The position numbers were made by a program, and so were the translations under genes. The notes beneath the pieces were generated by a model, which was given only the letters and a program-made list of their open reading frames with translations, was not told the origin of the DNA and searched no databases. 38,815 nt of DNA from positions 1-38,815 of the forward strand of contig JAJFHD010000091.1 in NCBI GenBank assembly GCA_021775805.1. Direction: 5' to 3'. This document shows positions 14,828 to 24,819 of the stretch, piece after piece; within the stretch, counting starts at the first letter, position 1; each line of letters begins with the position of its first letter. Origin of the DNA: Alphaproteobacteria bacterium. Lineage in GTDB: Bacteria > Pseudomonadota > Alphaproteobacteria > Rhizobiales > JAJFHC01.

Positions 14828-15631
14828 ATGAGTTCGATTAGGGCTGGGTTCTTGTTGTTTACGGCGACGGTTTATACCGCGCCGCTGATGCCTGTTCAGG
14901 CCGTGTTGCGCAAATTCTGGCACTACGGCGCCGTTCATCTGCCCTACAGGTTTCACGCCGGTTTGTGCAAGATGGCCGGAATTCGCATCCACATCCGCGG
15001 CACGCCGGTTCGAAAGCGGGCCTGCCTGATCGCCGCCAATCACAGTTCGTGGCTGGATATCCCGGTTCTCAGCGGCTGCGCGCCGGTCTCGTTCATATCC
15101 AAGAGCGAGGTCAACGGCTGGCCGGTATTTGGATCGCTGGCGCGCCTGCAAAGAACCATGTTCGTGGAACGCGAGAGACGGGCGGGCACCGCCACGTTCA
15201 AGAACCAGATGCAGAAACGCCTCGCCGAAGGCGACCGCCTGGTGCTTTTTCCCGAAGGGACAAGCGGCACGGGAAACTATGTGCTGCCCTTCAAGAGCGC
15301 CCTGATGGGAGCGGCGGAATGCGACGTCACGGATTTCCTGGGCCAGACGTCCAAGGTTCTGGTTCAACCGGTTTCGGTCTCCTATACCAAGCTTCACGGT
15401 GTTCCCATGGGCCGCCAGTTCAGGCCGCACTACGCCTGGTTTGGCGACATGGAGTTGCCGCCGCACCTGTGGGGCGTGCTGCAGCGCGGTCCGATCGACG
15501 TTGTCGTCGAATTCCACGATCCGGTAACCATCGACAGTTTTGCCAATCGCAAGGAATTGACGCGGTATTGCGAGGAGAAGGTTTCCGAAGGCGTCGCACG
15601 CGCGCTTGCCGGACGGGAGCCCGATCAATAA
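14828..15631 (+). CDS. plsC: 1-acyl-sn-glycerol-3-phosphate acyltransferase PlsC
   Basis: A 267-residue inner-membrane-associated acyltransferase that acylates lysophosphatidic acid to phosphatidic acid. The HX4D catalytic motif is NHSSWLD, and the glycerol-phosphate-binding motif is FPEGTSGTG. An N-terminal hydrophobic segment (about residues 5-25) fits membrane attachment. The ATG at 14828 was chosen because the frame upstream overlaps the end of the fur-like gene and has no family similarity; the ribosome site is weak. A 205-bp gap without recognisable features separates it from miaB. Confidence 0.9.
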   Translation: MSSIRAGFLLFTATVYTAPLMPVQAVLRKFWHYGAVHLPYRFHAGLCKMAGIRIHIRGTPVRKRACLIAANHSSWLDIPVLSGCAPVSFISKSEVNGWPVFGSLARLQRTMFVERERRAGTATFKNQMQKRLAEGDRLVLFPEGTSGTGNYVLPFKSALMGAAECDVTDFLGQTSKVLVQPVSVSYTKLHGVPMGRQFRPHYAWFGDMELPPHLWGVLQRGPIDVVVEFHDPVTIDSFANRKELTRYCEEKVSEGVARALAGREPDQ

Positions 15632-15836
15632 GGCCGCAACCGGCGTCACACCTGTGAATTTGACGGCCGCACAGGAAACCGTGACGGTCGGTTCGGGGAC
15701 GAGGCGCATGATGTGAATCCGCCGGCCCATGCACACAAGCCTTTCCGTTTGCCGCAAAAAGCGATAGGAACGCGCAAGAAATCTTCCCGGCAGGCCACAC
15801 TGGTCACTCCGGAACCGCAACCAACGAATCGCATCG

Positions 15837-17270
15837 ATGACCGACGAAACCAAAAAACTGTTTATCAAGACCTACGGCTGCCAGATGAATGTCTACGATT
15901 CCGAACGGATGACGGATGTGCTGGCACCGCTTGGCTATGTGTCGACCGATTCGCCCGATGATGCCGACATGGTCATTCTCAACACCTGTCATATTCGTGA
16001 GAAAGCTGCGGAAAAAGTCTATTCCGAACTGGGACGGCTGCGAAAGCTGAAAGACCGCCGGGGTGCCTCGGGCCAACAGATGATCGTTGGCGTCGCCGGT
16101 TGCGTGGCCCAGGCCGAAGGTGAGGAAATGGTCAGGCGGGCGCCGGTGGTGGATATGGTGTTCGGGCCCCAGACCTACCATCGCCTGCCGGAAATGGTTG
16201 CCCGTGCTAGCCGCCGCGAGACCGGGGTTCTGGACACCGAGTTTCCGGTCAAAGGCAAGTTCGACTATCTGGTTCAGCCCGACCCGCAGGTCGTCAAGGC
16301 ACGGGGTGTGTCCGCATTTGTCACCATTCAGGAGGGATGCGACAAGTTCTGCACGTTCTGCGTGGTGCCCTACACCCGTGGCGCGGAGTATTCGCGCCCG
16401 GTCGCCAAAATATCCGACGAAGTCCGCCAGCGTGCGGCTGCCGGCGTCAGGGAGATTACCCTGCTCGGCCAGAACGTGAACGCCTATCATGGGGAAGCAC
16501 CGTCGGGAAACCAGTGCGGTTTGGCTGACCTGTTGCGGGAGCTGGCCGACATTGACGGTATAGAGCGCCTTCGCTACACGACCAGTCACCCCAGGGACGT
16601 GGACGACCGGTTGATTGCCGTCCATCGCGACATTCCCCAGGTCATGCCATATCTCCATTTGCCGGTCCAGTCCGGTTCAGACCGCATTCTCGAGGCCATG
16701 AACCGGCGCCATACCGGAACCGAGTATCGCGACATTGTTGACCGTCTGCGCGCCGCCAGGCCGGACCTTGCCCTGTCCTCCGACTTCATTGTCGGATTTC
16801 CCGGCGAAACCGATGGCGATTTCGAGGCGACGTTGCAGCTTGTAAGAGATGTGACATTTGCCCAGGCCTATTCATTCAAGTACAGCCCGCGTCCGGGAAC
16901 GCCAGCCGCCACCATGGCGGACCAGGTCCCGGAGCAGGCAAAATCGGAACGTCTCACCGTGTTGCAGAACCTGCTCAACGAGCAACAGATGGCTTTCAAC
17001 ACCGCCACCGTGGGCAAGACCGTTCCCGTCCTGCTCGAAAAACCCGGCCGCCGCGACGGACAGTTGGTCGGCCGTTCGGCTTATCTTCAGGCGGTTCACG
17101 TCGACGCCGACATCCGTATGATCGGCGAGATTGCCGGCGTTACGATTGTGGCCGCCGGGCCCAACAGCCTTTCGGCGCGTTTGACGGCACCGTCGTTTCC
17201 TGTCACTGAATCGACTGTATCGGCGGTGGCGTCCGAAAACAGTCAAAGGCGAGGGGAGCCGGTTTATTGA
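15837..17270 (+). CDS. miaB: tRNA-2-methylthio-N6-dimethylallyladenosine synthase MiaB
   Basis: A 477-residue radical-SAM methylthiotransferase that adds the 2-methylthio group to i6A37 in tRNA. The N-terminal UPF0004 domain binds an auxiliary 4Fe-4S cluster through C15 (KTYGCQMN), C51 (NTCHIRE) and C89 (AGCVAQ). The radical-SAM cluster cysteines are C168, C172 and C175 (CDKFCTFC). A TRAM domain closes the protein (about residues 375-440). It needs Fe-S clusters, consistent with nfuA nearby. The stop overlaps the TTG start of phoH (TTGA at 17267-17270), suggesting coupling. Confidence 0.96.
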   Translation: MTDETKKLFIKTYGCQMNVYDSERMTDVLAPLGYVSTDSPDDADMVILNTCHIREKAAEKVYSELGRLRKLKDRRGASGQQMIVGVAGCVAQAEGEEMVRRAPVVDMVFGPQTYHRLPEMVARASRRETGVLDTEFPVKGKFDYLVQPDPQVVKARGVSAFVTIQEGCDKFCTFCVVPYTRGAEYSRPVAKISDEVRQRAAAGVREITLLGQNVNAYHGEAPSGNQCGLADLLRELADIDGIERLRYTTSHPRDVDDRLIAVHRDIPQVMPYLHLPVQSGSDRILEAMNRRHTGTEYRDIVDRLRAARPDLALSSDFIVGFPGETDGDFEATLQLVRDVTFAQAYSFKYSPRPGTPAATMADQVPEQAKSERLTVLQNLLNEQQMAFNTATVGKTVPVLLEKPGRRDGQLVGRSAYLQAVHVDADIRMIGEIAGVTIVAAGPNSLSARLTAPSFPVTESTVSAVASENSQRRGEPVY

Positions 17271-18286
17271 GCACACAGTCCGCTTCCGGCAGTGCGCAGG
17301 GTGGTGATGAACGGTCAACGGGGTCGAAAGACACCTTGATTGTGGCCTTCGAAGACAATCGCTTGTTGTCGCAGTTGTTTGGCGAACACGACCAGCATCT
17401 CGCCCTTCTTGAGGACCGGCTCGGTATTGAAGCCACGCCGAGAGGCAATCATGTGGCGCTCAACGGGCCGCCGGAAGCCTGCCGCAGCGCTCGAAAGGTC
17501 CTCGATGAAATCTATGAACGAATCAAGCAGGGTATCGAAATCGGACCCGGCGAAGTAGACGGGTCTATCCGCATGAACACCATGCCCCAGGTCAGAACAC
17601 ATGATAAGGCAAGTAGTGAAGAGGTCGCCATCCGGACCAAGCGCCGGATAATTTCGCCGCGCTCGCCCAAACAACGCGACTACATTCATGCGCTTCAAAA
17701 CCATGAGCTGACGTTCGGGGTTGGCCCGGCGGGAACCGGCAAGACTTATTTGGCCGTTGCAGTAGCTGCTGCAGCGCTGGCCGCCGGAGAAGTTGACAAG
17801 ATCATCCTGTCCCGTCCCGCTGTCGAGGCCGGCGAGCGGCTGGGCTTCCTGCCGGGCGACATGAAGGAAAAGGTCGACCCCTACCTGCGGCCGCTTTACG
17901 ATGCCCTGTACGACATGTTGCCGGGCAACCAGGTCACCCGAGATCTTGAAGAGGGGACTATCGAAATTGCGCCCCTGGCGTTTATGCGCGGCCGCACTCT
18001 TGCCCATTCGTTCATCATTCTTGATGAGGCCCAGAACTGCACCTCGATGCAGATGAAGATGTTTCTGACCAGGCTTGGGGAGAACAGCCGGATGGTTGTG
18101 ACCGGAGACCCAACCCAGATCGATCTCCCCAGAGGACAGGTGTCCGGTCTGGTGGAAGCTTTTTCGATCCTTGAGTCGGTCGACGAGATCGGCCGGATCA
18201 CGTTCACCGACACCGACGTCGTGCGCCATCCTCTGGTTGCGAAAATCGTGCGTGCCTATAATGGGGCCCACGGCCCGGAACTTTAG
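17267..18286 (+). CDS. phoH: PhoH-like ATPase
   Basis: A 339-residue P-loop ATPase with Walker A GPAGTGKT at residues 153-160 and Walker [10 protein letters not shown] at 249-257. The signature stretch [17 protein letters not shown] and the motif [12 protein letters not shown] confirm the PhoH/YbeZ family. These proteins are thought to act with the RNase YbeY in RNA metabolism, and ybeY is the next gene. The start is TTG, overlapping the miaB stop by four bases, with GAGGGGAG upstream as ribosome site. The roughly 100-residue N-terminal extension is the usual KH-like part of this family. Confidence 0.93.
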   Translation: MSTQSASGSAQGGDERSTGSKDTLIVAFEDNRLLSQLFGEHDQHLALLEDRLGIEATPRGNHVALNGPPEACRSARKVLDEIYERIKQGIEIGPGEVDGSIRMNTMPQVRTHDKASSEEVAIRTKRRIISPRSPKQRDYIHALQNHELTFGVGPAGTGKTYLAVAVAAAALAAGEVDKIILSRPAVEAGERLGFLPGDMKEKVDPYLRPLYDALYDMLPGNQVTRDLEEGTIEIAPLAFMRGRTLAHSFIILDEAQNCTSMQMKMFLTRLGENSRMVVTGDPTQIDLPRGQVSGLVEAFSILESVDEIGRITFTDTDVVRHPLVAKIVRAYNGAHGPEL

Positions 18287-18331
18287 GATCTGCCGAACTC
18301 CCGGGGACGATTTTTGAAAGGCTATTCGGCC

Positions 18332-18847
18332 ATGCAGGTCGATATTTCAATCGATTGCGAAGACTGGAACGGGATACCGGACCTTGAGGCGCTGGCCCGG
18401 ACTGCGGTCGATGCATGCCTGCCGTTGGTCGAGGACAGACTGCCCGGGCGGGCCGAGCTGAGCCTGGCGTTTGTCGGCGACGCCGGGATTCAGAAACTCA
18501 ATCGGGAGTTCAGGAACATGGACAAGGCCACCAATGTCCTGTCTTTTCCGCTTTGGACCCAGGGTGCTTGTGCCGCCGGCGCTGTCATGCTCGGTGACAT
18601 TGTCCTGTCGTACCAGACGGTCTTGCGTGAATCGCGCGAACAGGACAAACTTTTCGAGGACCATCTGCGTCACCTGATTGTGCACGGTTTTCTTCATCTA
18701 TTCGGTTATGATCACGAGACGGACGGACAGGCAGAGGATATGGAAGCACTCGAGACCGAAATTCTGTCAGGGATTGGGGTAGCCGATCCTTACGACGGCT
18801 CGCTGCAGCGCGGCACCCGGGAACAGACGGGACACACGGCCAAATGA
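18332..18847 (+). CDS. ybeY: Endoribonuclease YbeY (16S rRNA maturation)
   Basis: A 171-residue zinc-dependent endoribonuclease involved in 16S rRNA 3'-end processing and ribosome quality control. The zinc motif HGFLHLFGYDH places H118, H122 and H128 in the family H3xH5xH pattern. The ATG at 18332 was chosen over the TTG at 18314 because family similarity starts there; AAAGG lies about 10 bases upstream. Its TGA overlaps the corC ATG (18844-18847). phoH-ybeY-corC is a conserved cluster. Confidence 0.94.
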   Translation: MQVDISIDCEDWNGIPDLEALARTAVDACLPLVEDRLPGRAELSLAFVGDAGIQKLNREFRNMDKATNVLSFPLWTQGACAAGAVMLGDIVLSYQTVLRESREQDKLFEDHLRHLIVHGFLHLFGYDHETDGQAEDMEALETEILSGIGVADPYDGSLQRGTREQTGHTAK

Positions 18848-19938
18848 GCGACTCAGGCTCTCAGAAAAGCACCGACCGAAACGGCGATACGTCGCGGTCC
18901 TCTTCAAGCGTCAGCCGGGTCTGGAACCGCCTGAAGGCTGTCTTTGCCGACAATGGCGACACCAGCCTGAGAGAAAGCCTTGAAGATGTCATCGAGCAAC
19001 ACGACTCTTCGAAAGAATCTTTCACGCCGGAAGAGCGGTCGATGCTCCACAATATTCTGGAGTTTGGCGCGCTTCGCGTCGAGGACGTGATGGTACCCCG
19101 TGCCGACATCGTGGCCGTCGACGAAACCATCCCGATCGGCGAGTTGATGACGATCTTCAAGGATGCCGGTCACTCCAGGCTGCCGGTGTTCGACGACACG
19201 CTCGACGATCCGGTCGGCATGGTGCACATCAAGGACGTCATGGGCTGGATGACCGCATCGGCGACACGCAGGACACGATCCCGCAAAGCCGACAAGAATG
19301 GCGAGGACACCGACAGGACACCGCCCAAGGTCCAGGCGAAGTCCGCGGCAGCCAAACCGCCCCCCGGGCCGGACATGTCGAAGGTCGATCTTTCCAAATT
19401 GCTGTCGGAAGCGCGCATCCGGCGGGAGGTGCTTTTTGTTCCCCCGTCTATGCCCGCCATTGATCTGCTGGCGAAGATGCAGACAACCCGGATCCACATG
19501 GCTGTGGTGATCGACGAATATGGCGGTACTGACGGGCTTGTTTCGATCGAAGACCTGGTCGAGGAGATCGTCGGCGACATCGAAGACGAACACGATACCG
19601 ACGACAGCCCCCTGATTGTCGAAACCGAAAACGGTTACGACGTCGACGCCCGTTTGTCGATTGAGGAACTCGAAGAGAAGCTGGGGTTTGAAGTTGTGCC
19701 GTCCGACCGTGAGGAGGATGTCGACACTCTCGGTGGGTTGGTGTTTTCGATGGTCGGCCGCGTTCCGGTTCGCGGCGAACTGATTCGCCACGAGTCAGGA
19801 ATTGAGTTTGAAGTCCAGGAAGGCGATGCACGCAGGCTGAAAAAACTGCGCATACATCTCGTTCCCAAAGGAACCCAAGATCCGGCCGTCCGACAGCAGA
19901 AAACTGCAGCATCCGACGCCCCGGCGGCCCCGGAATAG
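18844..19938 (+). CDS. corC: CBS-domain protein, CorC/HlyC family
   Basis: A 364-residue cytoplasmic protein with two CBS domains and a C-terminal CorC_HlyC domain (VDTLGGLVFSMVGRVPVRGE). The first CBS begins VEDVMVPRADIVAVDETIP (residues about 80-98); the second contains HMAVVIDEYGGTDGLVSIEDLVEEI. A hydrophilic, basic and proline-rich insert of about 45 residues (around 142-186) lengthens the linker between the CBS motifs. No transmembrane segment is present, so it is the short CorC form rather than the DUF21 form. Members are linked to Mg/Co efflux and membrane stress. Its start overlaps the ybeY stop. Confidence 0.9.
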   Translation: MSDSGSQKSTDRNGDTSRSSSSVSRVWNRLKAVFADNGDTSLRESLEDVIEQHDSSKESFTPEERSMLHNILEFGALRVEDVMVPRADIVAVDETIPIGELMTIFKDAGHSRLPVFDDTLDDPVGMVHIKDVMGWMTASATRRTRSRKADKNGEDTDRTPPKVQAKSAAAKPPPGPDMSKVDLSKLLSEARIRREVLFVPPSMPAIDLLAKMQTTRIHMAVVIDEYGGTDGLVSIEDLVEEIVGDIEDEHDTDDSPLIVETENGYDVDARLSIEELEEKLGFEVVPSDREEDVDTLGGLVFSMVGRVPVRGELIRHESGIEFEVQEGDARRLKKLRIHLVPKGTQDPAVRQQKTAASDAPAAPE

Positions 19939-20201
19939 GGACACCGTAAAGACCAAATCCATCCTATCCGGGAAGATCGGCCAGGTCCGGTTTGCACCTT
20001 TCCGGCAGCGCGGTATAACCGGACTACGGCAAGTCCCTGTAATCGTGCCGGGATAGGGTTCGTGAATTTGGCTTGTGTCGCGCGAATGTCGTCCTGATCG
20101 TTGTCAGTATTCTGGAACGGGGTGCGGGCGGGTAAGCGACACGACAACCATGATTCTCAGCAGACCCTAGACGGATCTGACAAAGTGCGGCGGCGGAGCG
20201 G

Positions 20202-21797
20202 ATGCGGACCATTGCGTTGAGAATAGTCATCCTGTGGGGATGGCGCAGGGCCCTTGTGGCTGCATTGGCCGGTGCGGCGGCAGCATTTGCCATGGCGCCG
20301 TACGGTTTTATCCCGGTTCTTTTTATCTCGTTTCCTGTGCTCGTGTGGTTGCTCGATGGCGCGTTCGGTGAACCCGGCCGTCCGATTGCAGCGATGTGGT
20401 CCGCAACAATCATCGGCTGGTGCTTTGGCTTCGGGTATTTCCTTGTCGGCCTCCACTGGGTCGGTGAGGCGTTTTTGGTTGATGCCCAGCGCTTTGCCTG
20501 GATGCTGCCGTTTGTCTTGTCCCTGTTCCCTGCTTTCCTTGCTCTGTTCACAGGGGCCGCCTGCGCACTCGCGATGCTGATCTGGTCTCCGGGCTTTGGC
20601 CGCATCTGCGGTCTGGCCTCGGCATGGGCGATCATGGAGTGGATTCGCGGACATGTGTTGACCGGGTTCCCCTGGAACGCGATCGGTTACGCGCTGGCAC
20701 CGTCCGACTTGATGATTCAGTCAGCCTCCCTGTGGGGTATCTACGGCTTGTGCTTTCTGGTTGTTCTCATCGCCGCAGCGCCGGCAACCCTGGCAGACGA
20801 CTATGTCCAGGAGCGGCCGATTCTGGCAAAGCGGGGCCTCGGCCCGGCGGTCATGTTCATGACGGTCGCCGGTCTTGCAATCTTCGGTTACGTCCGGTTG
20901 TCCGACGTGGTGGTCACTGCAGTGGACAAGGTCCACATTCGGATAGTGCAGCCCAACATCTCACAGGCGGACAAGTGGAAAGCGGGCAATCAGAACAGGA
21001 TCTTTGCCAAATATCTCGAGCTCAGCAACCGGGCGACATCGCCTGAAACAATGGGTATCGATGACGTCAGTCACCTCATCTGGCCTGAAAGCGCGGTTCC
21101 GTTCCTGCTGGCCCGCAAACCCGACGCCCTGGCAGCGGTCGCGGCACTGCTGCCCGACAACACTGTACTGGTCACGGGCGCATTGCGAAAGGACGATCAA
21201 CCGCGGTCGCGGGTCTTCAACAGCATTATGGTGGTCGGATCTCAGGGTGAAATTGCGTCGGTTTACGACAAGGCCCATCTGGTGCCTTTTGGCGAATATC
21301 TGCCGCTCGAGGACTGGCTGAAGCCCTTGGGTCTTCGCAAGCTTGTCGCCATGCCGCTCGGATTTGGCGCGGGCAGCGGCCGTCGGTCCGTCACTGCCGG
21401 AAACGCCCCGCCGTTCAGTCCCCTGGTGTGTTACGAGATTATTTTTGCCGGCGAGGTCACTGACGGCAAGAACCGGCCGGGCTGGATGCTGAATGTCACG
21501 AATGACGCCTGGTTCGGCACCAGCACCGGCCCTCATCAGCATTTTGCCCAGGCGCGCATGAGGGCTGTCGAGGAGGGATTGCCGTTGATCCGGGCGGCAA
21601 ACACCGGAATTTCGGCGGTTGTTGACCCCTATGGCCGGATCATCAAACAACTGGGGTTAAACACATCGGGTGTCCTCGACACCCGGCTGCCCGTCGCGCT
21701 GCCGGCAACACCGTTTGTCCGGCATGGCAGCATTATTGCATTTGTGTTGTTATTTTCAGGGTTCGTGATTGGGTTTGCATTCAAAATTTTGTCATAA
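20202..21797 (+). CDS. lnt: Apolipoprotein N-acyltransferase Lnt
   Basis: A 531-residue inner-membrane enzyme that adds the third acyl chain to the N-terminal cysteine of lipoproteins. About eight hydrophobic segments occupy the first 230 residues, followed by a periplasmic nitrilase-like domain with the catalytic triad E296 (WPESA), K357 (VYDKAHLVPFGEY) and C410 (PLVCYE). A final hydrophobic helix closes the protein. The ATG at 20202 follows a GGAG-containing site. The preceding 263-bp gap shows no gene or clear terminator. corC upstream of lnt is a common pairing. Confidence 0.95.
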   Translation: MRTIALRIVILWGWRRALVAALAGAAAAFAMAPYGFIPVLFISFPVLVWLLDGAFGEPGRPIAAMWSATIIGWCFGFGYFLVGLHWVGEAFLVDAQRFAWMLPFVLSLFPAFLALFTGAACALAMLIWSPGFGRICGLASAWAIMEWIRGHVLTGFPWNAIGYALAPSDLMIQSASLWGIYGLCFLVVLIAAAPATLADDYVQERPILAKRGLGPAVMFMTVAGLAIFGYVRLSDVVVTAVDKVHIRIVQPNISQADKWKAGNQNRIFAKYLELSNRATSPETMGIDDVSHLIWPESAVPFLLARKPDALAAVAALLPDNTVLVTGALRKDDQPRSRVFNSIMVVGSQGEIASVYDKAHLVPFGEYLPLEDWLKPLGLRKLVAMPLGFGAGSGRRSVTAGNAPPFSPLVCYEIIFAGEVTDGKNRPGWMLNVTNDAWFGTSTGPHQHFAQARMRAVEEGLPLIRAANTGISAVVDPYGRIIKQLGLNTSGVLDTRLPVALPATPFVRHGSIIAFVLLFSGFVIGFAFKILS

Positions 21798-21800
21798 AGT

Positions 21801-21844
21801 CAAACTAAGTTGAGATAATTACAATTGCACAACCTAGAGTTGAG
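21801..21844 (+). promoter_or_regulatory. Two operator-like repeats upstream of the XRE regulator
   Basis: CAAACTAAGTTGAG (21801-21814) and CAACCTAGAGTTGAG (21830-21844) share the pattern CAA-n-CTA..GTTGAG and are each partly palindromic; the second contains the perfect inverted repeat CAAC-CTAGA-GTTG. Their starts lie 29 bp apart, close to three helical turns. They lie in an AT-rich stretch, unlike the flanking genes, 160-200 bp ahead of the XRE gene start. Autoregulation by that protein is inferred. Confidence 0.35.
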
Positions 21845-22001
21845 CGCCAAAAACTGCAATTACTATGGATTTTACTGTGTTTTGCATGTAATTCTGCTAT
21901 CAGCGTCGATACATGGAAATAACCCATATCGGAAACGGGCCTGCTGGAGCGACCATCGGGTGCCGTACGATTCCCTGCGGGAATTGTCTGAAAGGCCGTT
22001 A

Positions 22002-22424
22002 ATGTCAGAAAAGTCACCCGAACCCGTCGATGTGTATGTCGGCAGTCGCTTGCGTTTACGACGAATCCTGGTCGGCTTCAGTCAGGAGAAACTGGCTGAA
22101 CACCTCGGTTTGACGTTTCAGCAAATACAGAAATATGAGAAGGGAACCAACCGCGTTAGCGCGAGCCGGCTCTATCAGGTCGCCAACGTGCTGAGTGTTC
22201 CCGTTCAGTACTTTTTCGACGGCATTCCCGGTCAGGATGCCCCTATGAAACCAACCGACCCAGAAGCGCCTGAAAGTCATTCGGAACTGACAAGCTTTCT
22301 GAGCAGCTCTGAAGGGCTGCAGCTCAACCGGGCGTTTGCAGAAATCTCCGACCTGAAAATCAGGCGCAAGATAGTGGAACTTGTGAAAACTCTGTCAGGT
22401 CATGGCGGTGGCGCCACCGACTAA
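22002..22424 (+). CDS. XRE-family helix-turn-helix transcriptional regulator
   Basis: A 140-residue protein with a Cro/C1-type HTH at about residues 13-67: VGSRLRLRRILVGFSQEKLAEHLGLTFQQIQKYEKGTNRVSASRLYQVANVL. The tail, rich in Ser and Glu and then basic, has no recognised domain. The start at 22002 is supported by GAAAGG six bases upstream; the longer frame to 21825 crosses AT-rich non-coding DNA. Small regulators of this type occur next to metK in many alphaproteobacteria, but the regulon is not evident from sequence. It may bind the paired repeats at 21801-21844. Confidence 0.85.
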   Translation: MSEKSPEPVDVYVGSRLRLRRILVGFSQEKLAEHLGLTFQQIQKYEKGTNRVSASRLYQVANVLSVPVQYFFDGIPGQDAPMKPTDPEAPESHSELTSFLSSSEGLQLNRAFAEISDLKIRRKIVELVKTLSGHGGGATD

Positions 22425-22483
22425 GTCTGTGTGGATACTCCAGGCCCTGGAAGCATGGGTGTTCCTGTGACTTTTCCTGATAT

Positions 22484-22677
22484 CCCGCGCTAAGAAGGGA
22501 GGCGCGGCTTTGTCAAATGCCATTCTTGCGCAGGCCGGTCTTGTCCGTGCTCAGGTGAGGCGAGGGGCGGTGGTCTGCCCCGCGCGGCGTAAATTCTTGA
22601 CCCAAACGGAATTCCTTGCCAGAACAGCGCGCCGAATTGATGTGTCCCGGAGCCGCCGGGTCACGAACCAGGGGAGT
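22484..22677 (+). other. Structured metK leader region
   Basis: The 261-bp gap before metK contains several hairpin-forming stretches: CCGCGC/GCGCGG (22485-22507) enclosing an AAGGGAG sequence, GGGGC/GCCCC around 22563-22580, and CCCGG/CCGGG just before the GGGGAG ribosome site. SAM-responsive leaders are frequent in front of metK, but I could not match this to SAM-II, SAM-V or SAM/SAH consensus features. It is recorded as structured, class unknown. Confidence 0.3.
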
Positions 22678-22685
22678 GAATTTCC

Positions 22686-23861
<1,176 letters not shown>

Positions 23862-23910
23862 CTTGCCGGGGACGGCGCCGGCCATGCTCAACCGGAGTGG
23901 CGGTGAACAC

Positions 23911-24615
23911 ATGAGCGGTCAGGAACCTTCCCGCAGGCGGCTCATATATGGCCGCAGGCAGGGCCACAAACTGCGTGACCGTCAGCGCCACCTGATGGAG
24001 GAACTTCTTCCACGCCTCGCGGTCGATATCCGATCCCGAACAGATGTGTTGCCCGCCGGTGCCGGCCGGCGGCCCCTCTGGCTTGAAATCGGATTTGGCG
24101 GCGGCGAACATCTTGCGTGGCAGGCAGCGCACAACCCGGGTGTTGACTTCATTGGCTGCGAACCGTTCATCAACGGTGTCGCAAAACTACTGTCGTCGAT
24201 CGACGAGTGCGGACTGACCAATATCCGCATTCATGACGATGACGCCCGCGACGTGCTGGACTGGCTGCCGGATGCGAGCGTCGAGCGTGTCTTTCTGCTT
24301 TATCCAGATCCCTGGCACAAGGTCCGCCATCACAAGCGGCGGTTCGTCAGCCCTGAAAACCTGGACCGCTTGGCCCGGGTCATGACGGATGACGGAACAT
24401 TCAGGTTTTCTTCCGACATCCCCGATAACGTACGGTGGACATTGGCACATGTCCGGCGCCACGGCGCATTTCGATGGACCGCGAACCGGCCTGCGGACTG
24501 GCGTGACCGGCCGTCCGACTGGCCGCAGACGCGTTATGAGGTCAAGGCCCTCGAGGCAGGCCGGAGCCCCTGTTACCTGACGTTCCGGCGCGAGCAACGA
24601 CAGCCCGTCGTTTGA
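23911..24615 (+). CDS. trmB: tRNA (guanine-N7-)-methyltransferase TrmB
   Basis: A 234-residue SAM-dependent methyltransferase forming m7G46 in tRNA. The SAM-binding motif I is LWLEIGFGGGEHLAWQA, and the signature YPDPWHKVRHHKRRFV with the catalytic Asp-Pro-Trp is present. The ATG at 23911 was chosen over the TTG at 23863 because family similarity starts at RRRLIYGRRQGHKLR; GGAGTGG lies upstream. metK-trmB-rimP order is common in alphaproteobacteria. A hairpin GGCCTC/GAGGCC (24623-24648) without a T-run follows the gene. Confidence 0.93.
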   Translation: MSGQEPSRRRLIYGRRQGHKLRDRQRHLMEELLPRLAVDIRSRTDVLPAGAGRRPLWLEIGFGGGEHLAWQAAHNPGVDFIGCEPFINGVAKLLSSIDECGLTNIRIHDDDARDVLDWLPDASVERVFLLYPDPWHKVRHHKRRFVSPENLDRLARVMTDDGTFRFSSDIPDNVRWTLAHVRRHGAFRWTANRPADWRDRPSDWPQTRYEVKALEAGRSPCYLTFRREQRQPVV

Positions 24616-24676
24616 GTGACTTGGCCTCGGCGGGTTGCGGCAGAGGCCGCGGTGCCCCTCACGAGTCGGAAAGCAC

Positions 24677-24704
24677 TTGCGTTCGCGTTTTTACCAGCTA
24701 TTAT
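24677..24704 (+). promoter_or_regulatory. Predicted promoter of the rimP-nusA-infB operon
   Basis: TTGCGT (24677-24682) and TATTAT (24699-24704) are separated by 16 bp in an AT-rich patch between trmB and rimP. Transcription would start near 24711, giving a leader of about 110 bases that contains two hairpins and a terminator-like structure before rimP. Confidence 0.5.
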
Positions 24705-24736
24705 TGCGCCATTCGTAAATGAACAGTCTCACATAA

Positions 24737-24790
24737 CCGAATACGTTCGGATGTTTTGAGAGTGGGTCCCTCCGGGGGGCCCGCTTTTTT
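24737..24790 (+). terminator. Terminator-like attenuator in the rimP leader
   Basis: A small perfect hairpin CCGAA-TACG-TTCGG (24737-24750) precedes an intrinsic terminator: GTGGGTCC (24762-24769) pairs with GGGCCCGC (24777-24784), with two G-U pairs, followed by six T (24785-24790). It lies after the predicted promoter and just 30 bp before rimP, so it should terminate leader transcripts unless read through. NusA-dependent feedback on its own operon is known in E. coli and is a reasonable model here. Confidence 0.7.
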
Positions 24791-24819
24791 GTTATCCGGA
24801 GAGGCAGCGATCTCGATTG

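Noticed and set aside
22478..22515. SAM-II-like segment GCTAAGAAGGG before metK
   Set aside because: A short similarity to the 3' part of SAM-II RNAs is present, but the required upstream stem and pseudoknot partners are not convincingly found.
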